NCBI GenBank assembly: GCA_028565635.1
Contig: JAOXYB010063611.1
Span: 1-42,116, forward strand
Length of the DNA: 42,116 nt
Source of the DNA: Phoronis ovalis
Lineage: Eukaryota > Phoronida > Phoronidae
Direction of reading: 5' to 3'
Each line of letters opens with the position of its first letter. Within the stretch, counting starts at the first letter, position 1. Below are positions 25,901-38,550 of this stretch, piece after piece. The position numbers and the translations under genes were made by a program. A model generated the notes under the pieces. The model had not been told where the DNA came from and made no database searches. It worked only from the letters and a program-made list of their open reading frames with translations.

Positions 25901-28706
25901 GCGTACACCCTTTATACTGTACAGTGTGAGGATTGTCACCAACTATAGGACTGGTGGCCTGTATGTGTCGGAGTAGAATGTGACAAGTGTTTGAGTAGTC
26001 GAGGCCTCAGACTATGGCGTGAATAGCGCCCAAATCTCTGTCAAAGACTTTTTCAAGAACTTTTGTGTGTTCTAGACAGTAGTAGCTGAAGTAGTACCCG
26101 CAAGGTAGTAGGGTCATGTTTCCCTAGATATAAACAGTGTTATAAAATATCAGCCAAGAAATTTAGAGCAATCAACATCCTACCATTTCATTCATTACTA
26201 TGAGATACAGCACCAAAGTAAACACACAAAATTACATTTTTTATGTTCAAAGAAATATAATAGCTGCATACCTTGCATCTTTGCCACATAGTTGGGAATC
26301 GATAGCAAAATGTTGATAGAATAAAAAATAGAACATCAACAATTCACCAGAAAATACAACGCAAAAGCAACAGTGTAAACAGACAATGATTCTTATACAG
26401 CAGTACACATTGAGATTTAACTTGGAAGAATCCTATTTCTGTTTGGCTAATGAGTTCCTCAGATCACTGCCTACTTTGCTAGATGTCATTAGATGCTACC
26501 AGACCTTTTCATTGCTCAGCAAAGCAAAGCTGTTCTCCACTGTTGCTTAACAAAAGATCACAAGCATTTCGAAAGGCAGTAAGACGGAGACTGTGTAATA
26601 TCTGTAGCCACCTCTCTTCCAAGTCTCTCACTTCAATGAAGTGTTATATAGCACCTTCAGTTGTTCAGTATCCGAAATTGTGAAATAGGTAGTATAAGTT
26701 TTTATGGAGCATTTATATCCCAGTTACTGTAGGGCTAATTTGTATTATTATAGTGTGATTTGAAAAATGACACGTGCACCATGCATACCAGAATCTTTAT
26801 CTGCTGTAAAATTTACTCACGCTTACTCTTAGGGCTCTGCAAACTCAGTACATACCTGCTGTGACGTCGCCTACGACAATCTCGTGCAAAATGGCCATAG
26901 CCTCCACATTCATAGCATCTGGCATTTGATTTTGGTGGGGGTCCTCTCCTTGGTGGAGGTCCACGATCTCGGCGGCCACCTGAACCAAATGGTCGGGCAT
27001 GCTCTACTCTAACACGTCGTCCACAAACAGAGCTAAAATATAGAAAAGTTTTATTTCATATAAGTCTATCTTTTCCTGAATTATTTCTTAAAATTTAGAA
27101 TGCCTATACATAAACAAATCCATATAAAGCTGAAAATTATTCTTTGTATGAAAAATGAACTGATTCTTTTGATTTACACAAACTGACAATAAAAATCATA
27201 AAAAAGATAAAAGGAATTCTTGTAAACATAGGTGAATTATAAACACTATCAGCACTTTGAGAGAGGGGTTTAGATGGCACTAAAATGGGTCTCAATTCTG
27301 ACACTGTCCTGAATAAATGTAGATGAATATTCAATGTGTTTGGTTGCTATCAGCTAATTAATATGCATTGTTCTTCCATCACTTATTGATTTGTCATTAC
27401 CATAAGCTAGTCTTTTATATTCAAGTGGAATTTTTTTTTTTTTTTTTTTTTTTATTAAATCAAAGTATTTTCTGCCATTTCGTATTAATATGGGTCAGGA
27501 CTTTTAAAGGCTGAGAGACAATTACAATTCTCATACTTACTGCCCATCTAAGTCTTTTACCACTTTTTCTGCATCATCAGCATATTTGAAAGTAACAAAG
27601 GCAAATCCAGGTGGATTCCTACAATTACAAAGAGCATGATCCAATAAAGTGTTTAATAATTACATAATGACAAATATAACCTACCAAAGACATGCCTAAC
27701 AATGTTTATGCTAAACAGCAACATAGTCAAATACAAGATTTATTATTGCAATATGTAGTCGGGATTATAAGGGGAGTCGAGGGGGGGGTTGATGCATTTC
27801 AAAACTAGGATGTACAAAAATCAAACCCTCTCCCATTAAGAGGTACACAAGAAATTTACAACCCCCTTTTGCCTTGCACAAAACATCAGAATCCCCATGA
27901 AACTGAAAGCATGGTATTGCCATACGATTATTTGTTCTTTGTAACATATGTGAGGCAACACCGAGATAAATGAGCTAATCAAATTAGACATTGCGAATTA
28001 TTGAGTGAAATTTTTTTTTTAAATCCTTATGAACTGAAAATAATATAAGTTATTTTTTATTTCAAATGTCAACATATTAAAATTATAAAATAAATGGGAA
28101 ACATCATTCATGAAGGGCAAAATGTCCTCTGCGTGATTTTCAAGTGACACCAAGTAAAACTGTGCTTAATTTTGTTACAAAACTGAAGTTATCTGTGCAG
28201 GTTTGCACTTTCTATGTTAACGTATTAGTTTTATTGATCTGACAGAATTTTAATAAGTTTTTATCATTTACTATGATTCAGGAGGAAGTCAAGTAGCCAA
28301 TAATATCGAAGCACATACGACATAGTTAGAATCTTTTATTCTGATATTCTACACGTTCACGGTAAGCGTTGCAAGCCAGAACACATTGCATGATTTTTAG
28401 CACTCGTGGTTGACTCTCGTGAAGATCGCTACACGATTATTGTACTTCATACGTAACGTGCCTAATGAAGTTTAAAACAAATAAGGAAATAAAAATTATT
28501 AAGTCAAGAGAACGAAACAGGATTTCTCTCTATAAAGACAATCCACAACACGCTTGTGGAGCATTTCGAACTTACCTTGCAACCCAAACGTCAACAAGTG
28601 GCCCAAAGTAATCAAATTCCTTCTCTAAGTCATATTTACCAACCCTGTTACCTATATCTCCAACAAAAACGCGATAACCACCCAAACTTTTGTCTTTCAC
28701 AGCCAT
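22949..28706 (-). CDS. SRSF7: SR splicing factor, SRSF7 (9G8) type: RRM, CCHC zinc knuckle and RS domain, complete
   Basis: Nuclear pre-mRNA splicing and mRNA export factor. Exons: 28706-28576, 27618-27541, 27032-26856, 25514-25449, 24938-24885, 24299-24243, 23746-23672, 22997-22949. Together they give 687 coding bases, or 228 aa (human SRSF7 is 238). All seven introns are GT-AG and phase 2. The RRM spans about 11-83, with RNP2 YRVFVGDI (11-18) and RNP1 region NPPGFAFVTF (45-54), the latter close to the human NPPGFAFVEF. An Arg/Pro/Gly linker (83-104) leads to the zinc knuckle C109-C112-H117-C122 (CX2CX4HX4C), which separates SRSF7 from SRSF3. The RS domain (about 123-217) is cut into short exons: RSRS-rich exons 4, 6 and 7, and an RS-poor exon 5. 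The tail is SPPADKSPAKDD. The only unusual donor is AG|GTCTGT after exon 5. The start is the first ATG and fits the family N-terminus. Autoregulation by a poison exon is typical of the family. Confidence 0.95.
25826..26085 (-). other. Candidate poison (NMD) cassette exon in intron 3 of the SR gene
   Basis: Intron 3 holds a stretch noticeably less AT-rich than the other introns. An acceptor (pyrimidine-rich CTACTACCTT...CTACTTCAG) precedes 26085, and a donor CCTAG|GTAAA follows 25826. If included, the frame stays open for about 25 codons and reaches TGA at 26009-26007, far upstream of later junctions, which would trigger decay. Vertebrate SRSF3 and SRSF7 carry poison exons in the same intron, and that is the main reason for the call. 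A second exon-like patch (about 26470-26690) is an alternative. Borders are guesses. Confidence 0.25.
27431..27453. repeat. Homopolymer T23
   Basis: An uninterrupted run of 23 T on the plus strand lies in intron 2 of the SR gene, close downstream (minus sense) of exon 2. It reads poly(A) on the transcribed strand, so it is not a pyrimidine tract for splicing. It could be the tail of an old retroposed element, but no element body was recognised beside it. Confidence 0.9.
27765..27950. other. GC-richer island inside SR-gene intron 1
   Basis: The block contains G8 (27781-27788), CCCTCTCCC, and a Pro-rich 60-codon open frame on the minus strand. It is flanked by AT-rich intron sequence. It has the look of an inserted dispersed element, but no terminal repeats or target duplication could be identified. 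The open frame has no recognised domain. Confidence 0.3.
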
Positions 28707-29100
28707 TTTCTAAGCGTCTCTGTGAAATCTCGTTAATGCTCGCGCCGATAACGCGATTTGCATCTGCTGTTTCGCAGAGCAAAGGAGCTAATTTCCTTTC
28801 CTGCGTTGAGCTGAAATCGTTATTTTCAATGGAGACTGAGACAGTTTTGAGAAAAGTATACTGGTTATTTTATTTACTGGAACAATATAAAGCCGTGCCA
28901 CTTGAGTGCTTCTTAAACATCAAAATATGTTTGTAAAAAAAGATCTTTTGAAAAAAATCTAGTTTACAAGTTTCACACCATCCAGCTCTGTCCCACAGAC
29001 GGCGCCCCATACCAAAATGCATATTTGCATCACCAAGATCCGTACGAGTTATCTCCCCCAATTAAATTTTTCCGGACGGTGAAAGTTGTGATCACGTGGT
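28707..29100. promoter_or_regulatory. Promoter zone upstream of the SR gene, possibly bidirectional
   Basis: CpG dinucleotides cluster here (for example GCTCGCGCCGATAACGCG near 28740 and ACGGCGCC near 28997) although the window is otherwise CpG-poor. Elements seen are an octamer ATTTGCAT (ATGCAAAT on the minus strand) near 28755, a second ATTTGCAT near 29022, and an E-box CACGTG at 29093-29098. The zone lies directly upstream of the SR-protein ATG on the minus strand. It is also a plausible start for the plus-strand kinase transcript. Transcription starts cannot be placed. Confidence 0.45.
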
Positions 29101-32100
29101 TGCACAGCAAGTTCAGCGACTGTTTCTACTCCTAAATTAAATCTGGATGTTTTTATTTAAGAACAGATATTAAAGGAATAAAATCACCTAAAACGGAGCT
29201 TAACAATTAAAAATAATTCAAGTAATTGCTTGGTTATGAAGAATGTGTAATTCGTCAAAAAGAAGTTGCTTGAAACACACTTTTTGTTCATTGTTACGAA
29301 ACCAACAACACTGATTGTTGGCACGGCAAAACGCTTATTGTTGTCAGTGGAAACAACTTTGAAAGAGGTAAAAATTATCATTCTTTTAACGTAAAACGTG
29401 TTAATATTAAGAAAATAGACAGGTGTAAACTTTACAAGTTATAAATGAGTTAGATAAGGTAAATGAGGGTTATTTGTGAAGTATTTTTGTCTGTTCTTTC
29501 ACATTTAGAAGTTGGGCCACATGCCTTCTCTTGATATTAGTCTTGAGCAAGATTACAGGATTACTGTCCCGATAACTGTGTGTGTTCAACCAATTTGTTT
29601 TGACTTTTGTAAATATTTTAAGCAGTCCATACACTCAGTTGGCTCCTGGTTATTAATGAATAAATTTGCTGTACTTTATAAAACTTTTTCAATTTTTTTT
29701 CAGGACTGAATCAGATTGACTATATTTCATCAATGTAACTTAACTAAGCCAGCTAACGGTATCGATGAATTAAAAAAAATCAGAAGTTTTACTTTTGGAT
29801 TAATTTAATCGAATTGACTAAAATATAGTACTTGTACGCAGAGTTAGAGAGGAAATACATCAAATTTGGAAATTAACCAAGAGACGACCTGGGCGCAATA
29901 CTCGTATATAGTTGTATATGCATGCCGTTATTCTTCAGCCAGGGCACCTCCAGGTAATTTTTATTGCTGTCAATTAATATTTCGGGTAAAAATAAATTCC
30001 AATAAAATATTTAACTGAATTTAGGACCGATTTTGTTGTTGCTAAGGTGTAAAATGTCTTAAAATTATATGATCAATAATACTTAAATCAAATTACTATA
30101 CCCCCTGGGATTTCAACCTCACCTGTCAAAAAAAAACGTATACTTATCTAGCACAAAGTCTTAGAAAGTCATCATGGAAAACTAGGAGACTGTAATTTTC
30201 CATTGTTTTGGTTTAAAATCCAATCTGTCAGATCTGTATCATTAGTGATAGGGATTGATACCTGACTTGAATAATAATCTTATCATACTGTTTGCTGTCC
30301 ACCATAAAGTAAATATTTTAAAAAGGAAGACAAACACATTTTATGGATGCACTGTAAACTAGTATTGTTGACTGTTCAAGCTTTTGGTCAAATGTTACTT
30401 TTAATCCACTGTAATGTTTATTGATAGTTTTTAATAATGTTAAACCTTTTTACTTTCTTATCGTAATGAACGAGAGATTCAAAATCAAGAACCTGTTGTT
30501 TGACATTGACCGCTGATAATTAAATGATCTGCTGTCTAAAAATAGGGGTTTTCTGCACGAATATGTCAGCTATAGTTAGAAATGCTATAACTTTAAATAA
30601 TTCAGCTCTTTGCAGTGCAAGCAAATTTTAATGTTTTATGATCACCTGTGCAGACCAAAATCTGAAACATTTTGGAATTCAAACCATGTGCAGATGAGTA
30701 ATGATATTCATGTTCAGTCTGACTGGATTTAACTTAGCAAGCCATGTAACCCTTCTGCTATCTGTTACAGTAATACATGTGTTTCCTGTACCCCTAAGGT
30801 ATGTTTTGAATACATATATTGGACCTTAATCTTAGCTCTAATTGACAATTGTGTGATAATTAACTGCATCATCTTTACATTACTAGCCTACAAAATGTCT
30901 GGTATTTTTTGCTAAAGGCAAACATGATCAACTTTAGAAATACTGTTATTATATGATATATGTGATTATCTTGACAGTTTATTGTTATCCAAGCCCTCAA
31001 GGAAAGTAAGAGTCGGGATAGACATACCTTTCTTTACCTGTGCCGTTATGTTATTTTCTTATAAAGTGACAATAACAGATTTTTTTTGAAGCAAGTTGAC
31101 ACAAAAATTTAGTTTCAACAGTATTATGAAAGCAGAATTTTTTTTTATATTGAATTCTTTGACAAGTACATTTTAAGTTTCAAAGAAACCCATGAACATT
31201 TTAGGAAAACATTCTTTTAGAATGAAATAAGAACTCTAGAGAAAAATAACATAACAGCTGTATTCAGTTCATACTGATTTAGCTAATAACTATAGTTAAA
31301 ACTTCCAGCTAACCTATAATAAATGCTTGTTATCATTTAGCTTGTGACATATCCATCCAAATATGCTACTTAGTATCAATTTTATTCTACCAGTAAATAT
31401 ACATAGGAGCTACTGTCAGAGGAAATTAGGTTGTCTGCAGACTCCTTTAATGATTGTTATTGTTATAAATTGTGATAGAAGTGTTAATTATTAAAGTCAA
31501 AAGATAAACAGCTCCTGCAAAGATAGTCATCTTTTGTATATAAAATCATTTTCATACATAATCAGTGGAGAAAATTTCAATATCATTTAAACACCCATCC
31601 TTTCACATAATATTAAAACATAATAATACAGACATTATGTGAAACTAATACAGGGTTTGAGCAAGGGGTATGGACCATGCAGGAGCTAAAATAATTTTGC
31701 TTTGAGATTGCATCCTGCTGTTTTAATGAACTTTCTTGTTATTGTATATTTCAACTCATATAACTGTGACTTATAAAGGCTAATTTATTACCTAAATTGT
31801 ACCACCCATCTTCTTTGAAGATTTATAAGCCCTTCTTATTCACAAAGATTTAAAAGCCTGATTTAACAATTTCAGCTATCTATTTATTGACCCTGCTTTT
31901 GACTCCAAGAAGATGAGTGTCTGTGCTGTCAACAGACTCCTTTTATTGGGGCCTTTTATTGTATATCTGACAGCATTGACAGTGCTATGTAAACATTAGT
32001 ATTGGACAGTAAAGTGGTTTATTTACTTTAAACCACCTGTACAGTTTTGCTTTAGAACCTCTAATGAGCTCCTCTTACTTGGCAGCAATGGTGTGTTCAC

Positions 32101-34433
32101 TCTTGTTGCAACAGGGATGATTCCGTCATAGAGACCCAGTGTTGTTGTTTTTCTGTAATGAGAGGGCGACTGAAAACTGATAGCTGGACAGGGATTACTG
32201 GACTGTACTTGATTTTTACCTTATAGTTTGACAATGTATGCCAGTCATTGCAAATCAGTAACCAACACACTACAGTGAGATTGTTGATAGTGGGAAATGT
32301 TGAAATACAAACGGGAAGTCTTTTACCTAGTTCTTGTTTTGTAATAGCCATCATAAAAAGAGTACACATATTTTTTAGCATGCCAAAACATCAAATGTAT
32401 AAAGGAATATTATGTTTGGGTTTACTGATGTTCTTTAAAGGTACAACCCAAGCAACAAAAAATATCAGGTTTGTGAAATTCATTTTCGGGAGATATTAAT
32501 TAGCATGTAACTGCATGCCTCATCGAACAGTTATATTAAATGTAAATGCTGCATTTGATTGTTTCAAAGTAAAGTTAAATTATTTTGGCATTTAATTAGT
32601 AAAATGTATTCTCTTGGCTGGAAACAGTGCCTAATTATAATGACTGATGTGGCAATTATGACTTGTCATTGTATAATTCACTGGAAAACACTTTATTCTT
32701 GGGATATTCTCCCATATGGACCTACATTCACTATATATGTGTTAGATGTCCAAATGTCAAAAATGGAAAGTATGTGTTGCTTGTGGACAAATATTTCCAA
32801 ATGTACTGGATATGCAATTGAAAAACAAGTTCTGCTCTTGTGTCAACAGCACAGGTGAAATAATTGGTTTGTTTTATTTTATCTGAAGAGGAAAGTGTCA
32901 AAATAATGCTACCAGTTTAACTGTGCAATATTTCTGGTAGAGATGTGGGATAGCTAGTTAGAAAGCCCCAACCATATCATAAATGTTGGATACTAAGAAA
33001 CATTCTTACATTATGGTAAACAAACAACAAAAAAAACATTGTTTGCTAGAAATATCTGAAAGTATACTCTTTGGGTAAATTAATTGCTTATTAATTAATT
33101 TTACTTATGAAATGTACTGTGTGATATTTATTAAGAGGCAAAAAATATACCCTTTGGTAAGTTTGAGAGCAAAAAAGGGATGTACGTGATGGTACACGCA
33201 CATAGTGACTTTAAGTGACTGTAGAACGCTCCGAGCCAGTTACATTAAAAGTATACTGTTTATCAGTTAGCAGTTGACTATAACTGTATTTCATAGCCCA
33301 GAGTAATCACAATAATATTTTTTAAATAATATTTCAAACAAACTATGCTTCTGTTATGCACATATAAATATACCTTTGATATCAAATATATAATACCTCT
33401 GTACATAGTGGTTAGCTTATTATTTCTATCTGAATATGAGTATAAAGTCTCTTTAGACTGCAGTCTTATATTTCACAATAGGACAAAACTACAATTCATA
33501 CTTCTTACAATGGTGTCAAATGTTTAGCTGCTTAGTGCTATGGTTTCTATAGCATGCTATCTTTTGAAATTATAAAACCTGCTATTAGAATTCAGTGTAC
33601 CTGCTAATTTCGTTAGTTTATTATGCTGTAAAACTTTTTGATAATTAACCTACTTTTACAAGGTTTGGGTAGACTGCATGGCACTTTAGTTATTATCTGA
33701 TTATGCTTTTAGATATTTTCAACTAAAAAAAAATGAAATATTACAATTGAGCACTTACATATATAATATTCCAGAAGTCAAAAAGTATCCATTATATGTT
33801 TAAGCATAAATAATACTACAAGTTTCAAGCATCACAGTATATGAAATATAATATTTTTTAAGATTTGTAACAAAAATAATGTGTCACTCTGATGTGACGT
33901 AAAATGATTAGGGGGAGCATGCTTTGAGATGCATCACTCTCACTTTAGGGACAACAGTCGATTATTTTATGATACTTTTTTTTTATTGACTACTTAACCA
34001 AACGTAATATGCATTATAGATATCATGAATTTTTAACAACGTAATCTAATATGCTGTAATAAAAGACCTGTGTATTCAAAAGTTATATGTACTCATGATA
34101 TTAACTTTTTATTTTAAAAATCCTTTAAACAAGAGTTGGGCAATAACAGTAATAACACATACTATCATTATTCCAGAATTGTAGGCTAACAACAAAGCCT
34201 CACTATTGTAGTAAGCTGTACTTAGCTTAACATCACTAACCAGGAAGAGCTCTCTTGAATGTTTCGCTTGTTCCTCACCTGCTTTAAAAAAAACAAAACA
34301 CTATTACCATGAAACATAAAGTATTTCTACGTGTTAAAATACTTGTTTTTATTGGCTGAACTTATCAAGTTGACAGATACAGGTAGTGTGTGTGGAAACT
34401 TTGTGTTAATACAAGTCCTTGATTTCTTTTTAG
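29101..34433 (+). other. Probable 5' non-coding exon and first intron of the kinase gene
   Basis: The kinase start codon lies in an exon preceded by a good acceptor (TTTCTTTTTAG ending at 34433), so an upstream untranslated exon must exist. Two possible donors are AG|GTAAAA near 29370 and CCAG|GTAATT at 29953/29954, both near the candidate bidirectional promoter. Neither is proven. The rest is AT-rich with no recognisable exon. A small inverted repeat (TTTCACATAAT / ATTATGTGAAA) lies at 31601-31644. The 99-codon open frame near 32.6-32.9 kb has no recognised family. Confidence 0.35.
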
Positions 34434-35787
<1,354 letters not shown>

Positions 35788-37353
35788 CTAATTCTTTGTA
35801 ATCAATTCCATGGAAAATGACCACTGTTGGTAACCAATATTTCCGGAATCAGATGCAAAACAGTCCTGTACCATAACCACTTGCCGTGATTTGTTGCCAG
35901 GATAGGGATCGCTAACATGTGTGAGGCACTTGTCATTATTCTGTAACTGTTTTAGGTTGCTGAATACCCATTTTTGTTTTGGATTAGCTGAATCACAATG
36001 AGTAAAACGTATGTAGTTATCGTCTTGAGCTGTACCACACAGCCTTTCAAAGCGTAGAAATCCATTTTTATCCAGATAAATCAATTGTGCCTCATTCAGA
36101 ATCAAACAAGAATAACTCGCTATCAGAATATGTGCAGGAGAAAACTCGAAACAAGTTTTTGACTTCATAGCTGTCATTTGTCCAAAAGCAACAAAATCAG
36201 TTGGTGGTATTTCAACTGTGTCTTTTGCTATCTCTCTGTAATACCAACCAAATGACTTACATTTAAAACTTCGATGATTCAGTTTGACTCTATGGATATT
36301 ATTCTCATGTGGATTTTTGGTTGTTTTCCTGGCCATGTAGTAATATTTTTTGTATCTGTCTCCCAGCCACACTTGGGCAATATCTTGTGAGTGTGCAATT
36401 TCCCAGCCATCTATTTCTTGAGACAGGGCATTTGTTTGACCGACACGTGAGCAAGCAGTAGTTACTATCTTTCCGCCACATGTCCAGATGGCGAAACTGT
36501 ATTCAACACCATTGACAAAGTTGTTGTCCAATTTGAGATCGCCCAAATTCATAGCATATTGTTTGCTAATTGCAAATGTGAGTCCAGTCATGATAGGACT
36601 GGCAACAGGTTCACCTTCATGTTTTAAATGGACATGATCTCTGTAATTCGTGTCATACATTATTGGCTTTAAATCCCACATGAAAGTTGTTTGAAGTAAC
36701 TTATTAATATGTGTGTAATGTCTGGTTCTCGGGTTGATATGGTCCAGCTGTGGTACTACTACAGTTTTCTCATTCATGTCAATCTCCGCCAACATGGGTT
36801 CCAGCCATCCATCGCTAACGACCATGTCATCTTCAAGAAAAACAATCACAGAACCTTTCGCTTGTTTTGCATAGAGTAACTTGATTTTAAAATTATTGTT
36901 GTGGTACTTTACAGTTTTTATGAGACTGACTTTAGTGTCTTTGAAATGTTGCTCTAACAGATTTATTGAGTTTTCTTTTACCGCTCCATCATGCACTACG
37001 AGTATCTCTGCCAGTAATGTGTTGTTAGTTCTTGCTAACACACTCCATATAGTTTGACTTACGACTGATGTATCCTTGTCCCGGATAATTATGACTACAC
37101 TAACCCTTGATGAATTGGTTGGAATATTTTCATATACTTCTGCACAGCTGCTTGGTCGAAAATCGGGTACTTTTTCCACTACCTGTTTAGCTAATTTTTG
37201 AATTTCGTTCTCTTTAATTTGGTTGTCTAGAGCTGGCTTCTTCATCCATCTTTCACTATCTTGATATCCTTGAAATCTTGTAAGACATAATACTGCCAAA
37301 AATAAGATAACTGCAAATAAGAAAAAACGTTTTAATGTTCGTCTTAGTAGCAT
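35788..37353 (-). CDS. Divergent polypeptide GalNAc-transferase-like protein, predicted catalytically inactive, intronless
   Basis: A 521-aa type II membrane protein expected in the Golgi. It has a short basic cytoplasmic tail, a membrane anchor (about 9-24), a stem, a GT27 domain (about 82-370) and a ricin-type lectin domain (about 401-521) with Q-x-W-like QKW (460-462) and QQW (509-511). Family landmarks remain: SVVII (85-89), FLEDDMVVSDGWLEPML, SPIMTGLTFAI, EYSFAIWTCGG and CSRVG. Key positions have changed. The metal motif D-x-H is E174-D175-D176. The catalytic Glu of WGGEN is N281. The third metal ligand, His of GHxxR, is Q306 and its Arg is A309. The nucleotide-loop VDD is VHD (H121), and HNE is RDK. 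ATG 37353 is the first Met; the open frame extends upstream without ATG. It is about 40-80 residues shorter than typical family members. The frame is intact, so it is probably functional as a non-enzyme. Family is sure, inactivity likely. Confidence 0.9.
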   Translation of the reverse strand: MLLRRTLKRFFLFAVILFLAVLCLTRFQGYQDSERWMKKPALDNQIKENEIQKLAKQVVEKVPDFRPSSCAEVYENIPTNSSRVSVVIIIRDKDTSVVSQTIWSVLARTNNTLLAEILVVHDGAVKENSINLLEQHFKDTKVSLIKTVKYHNNNFKIKLLYAKQAKGSVIVFLEDDMVVSDGWLEPMLAEIDMNEKTVVVPQLDHINPRTRHYTHINKLLQTTFMWDLKPIMYDTNYRDHVHLKHEGEPVASPIMTGLTFAISKQYAMNLGDLKLDNNFVNGVEYSFAIWTCGGKIVTTACSRVGQTNALSQEIDGWEIAHSQDIAQVWLGDRYKKYYYMARKTTKNPHENNIHRVKLNHRSFKCKSFGWYYREIAKDTVEIPPTDFVAFGQMTAMKSKTCFEFSPAHILIASYSCLILNEAQLIYLDKNGFLRFERLCGTAQDDNYIRFTHCDSANPKQKWVFSNLKQLQNNDKCLTHVSDPYPGNKSRQVVMVQDCFASDSGNIGYQQWSFSMELITKN

Positions 37354-38309
37354 TCTACAGTCCCTTATAATGTGGTTATAAGAACACACCTGCCTGAACT
37401 TAGAAAATCTTCTGTTTAGTAATGTTTAGCACTGCATGACTAGTGTAGTTGAATTGGTGATTATGTAATCTTGTCCATAAAAGCACTGATACCCTCATGA
37501 GCAGGGGTGTATGCCATGCATAATTACCCTCTGATAGAAATAAGAACATTTTAAAAAAATCCTCAACATGAAAAATATAATTAATTTTATGAAGTATGAA
37601 GTTTATATTGCAAAATTGTGTTTAAAAACTATAGTATTTTCTTTGCTTAAATAGTAGTTAAAAATTAAATGAATTAATGTGGTGGCATTAATTTTCTTCA
37701 AGACCTGTTCAGTTTAAAATTACAAAAGATGACATTTAAAATGATGTTTATAGCTTGTACATATATTTGTTTTTGAAGAGGAACCAATGTTATATTTCCC
37801 TACTTCTAATTGATAAATCTATTCAACATGGATTTTATCCCTAAATTTCAAATAATACCTTTCACTGAGAGCCAAAAATTAAAAAGCTGGTGTTATAAAT
37901 TATTTCAAATGTATTTATTAAACTACTGCAGATTCTGAAAGGAAAGATGAATAGCAATGTTTTAGGTGTTGGAATTTGTGTAAAGCTACTGATTTATTCA
38001 TATTTTCACAGTTATTAGTTTCATTCAATATGCTGTTGGACCTAATTGGAATTGAATAAAACCTTAATGATATTGTCAGTAGCTTGGTTTCTTAGCAAAT
38101 GAATTAGTTGATTTCCACTCCAAGAAACAGATATAGAATGTGCATTAGAGCTTGTGTAAAAATATTGATTACAAAAATGCTGTCATGTAACATAACAATA
38201 TACAACTAATTAGAATAAGAAGTACAGGTTCATAATAATGTGAATCCACAATACCCAAAATAAGAGGCGTCTTGCATGCCTGTGGGCACTTACATATGTG
38301 ATGAATACG

Positions 38310-38550
38310 AGGGTGTGCTGCCCAAATGGGTAACCTTTTCACCGATAAATCCCTAAAAATGGATACACATAAATGTCCCTAAAATGGGTCCACTTTTCAA
38401 CAGAATCTCTAAAAATGTGTTGCTTTTTCATGATTTTATTTAAAGTTAGTAATTGGGAATTTTTCTGAGAAAACCTTAAAAATAGGTCCTTTTTGTGACA
38501 GAAAACCCTAAAAATGGGTCCATTTTTGAGACCAGGTTTGAATCCTAGTC
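38310..38550. repeat. Degenerate tandem units with CCCTAAAAATGGGTCC core
   Basis: Five variants of a CTAAAAATGGGTCC-like core occur irregularly (near 38353, 38377, 38410, 38476 and 38511), each followed by a T-rich CATTTTT/CTTTTT stretch and an ACAGAAAA-like spacer. The block begins with GGGTGTGCTGCCCAAATGGG, which resembles the GGGTGTGAGGCGGACCAAA block at the right end of the window. It probably belongs to a dispersed repeat family; no protein is encoded. Confidence 0.6.

Noticed and set aside
28556-28936. Plus-strand 126-codon open frame over SR exon 1 and its promoter
   Set aside because: It overlaps the conserved RRM exon antisense and its protein has no recognisable family. The SR exon explains the openness.
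31601-31644. Inverted repeat as a microRNA precursor
   Set aside because: Stem of only 11 bases with a 22-base loop, too short for a pre-miRNA.
32559-32858. Plus-strand 99-codon open frame in the kinase upstream region
   Set aside because: Composition is typical of AT-rich chance frames; no family recognised and no splice context.
37354-37389. Upstream extension of the GalNAc-transferase-like frame to 37389 (533 aa)
   Set aside because: The codon at 37389 is GTG, not ATG. The first Met is at 37353 and gives a normal type II signal anchor close to the N-terminus.
38530-38550. GGTTTGAATCC resembling a tRNA B box
   Set aside because: No A box at the proper distance and no cloverleaf; it is the tail of the repeat array at 38.3 kb.
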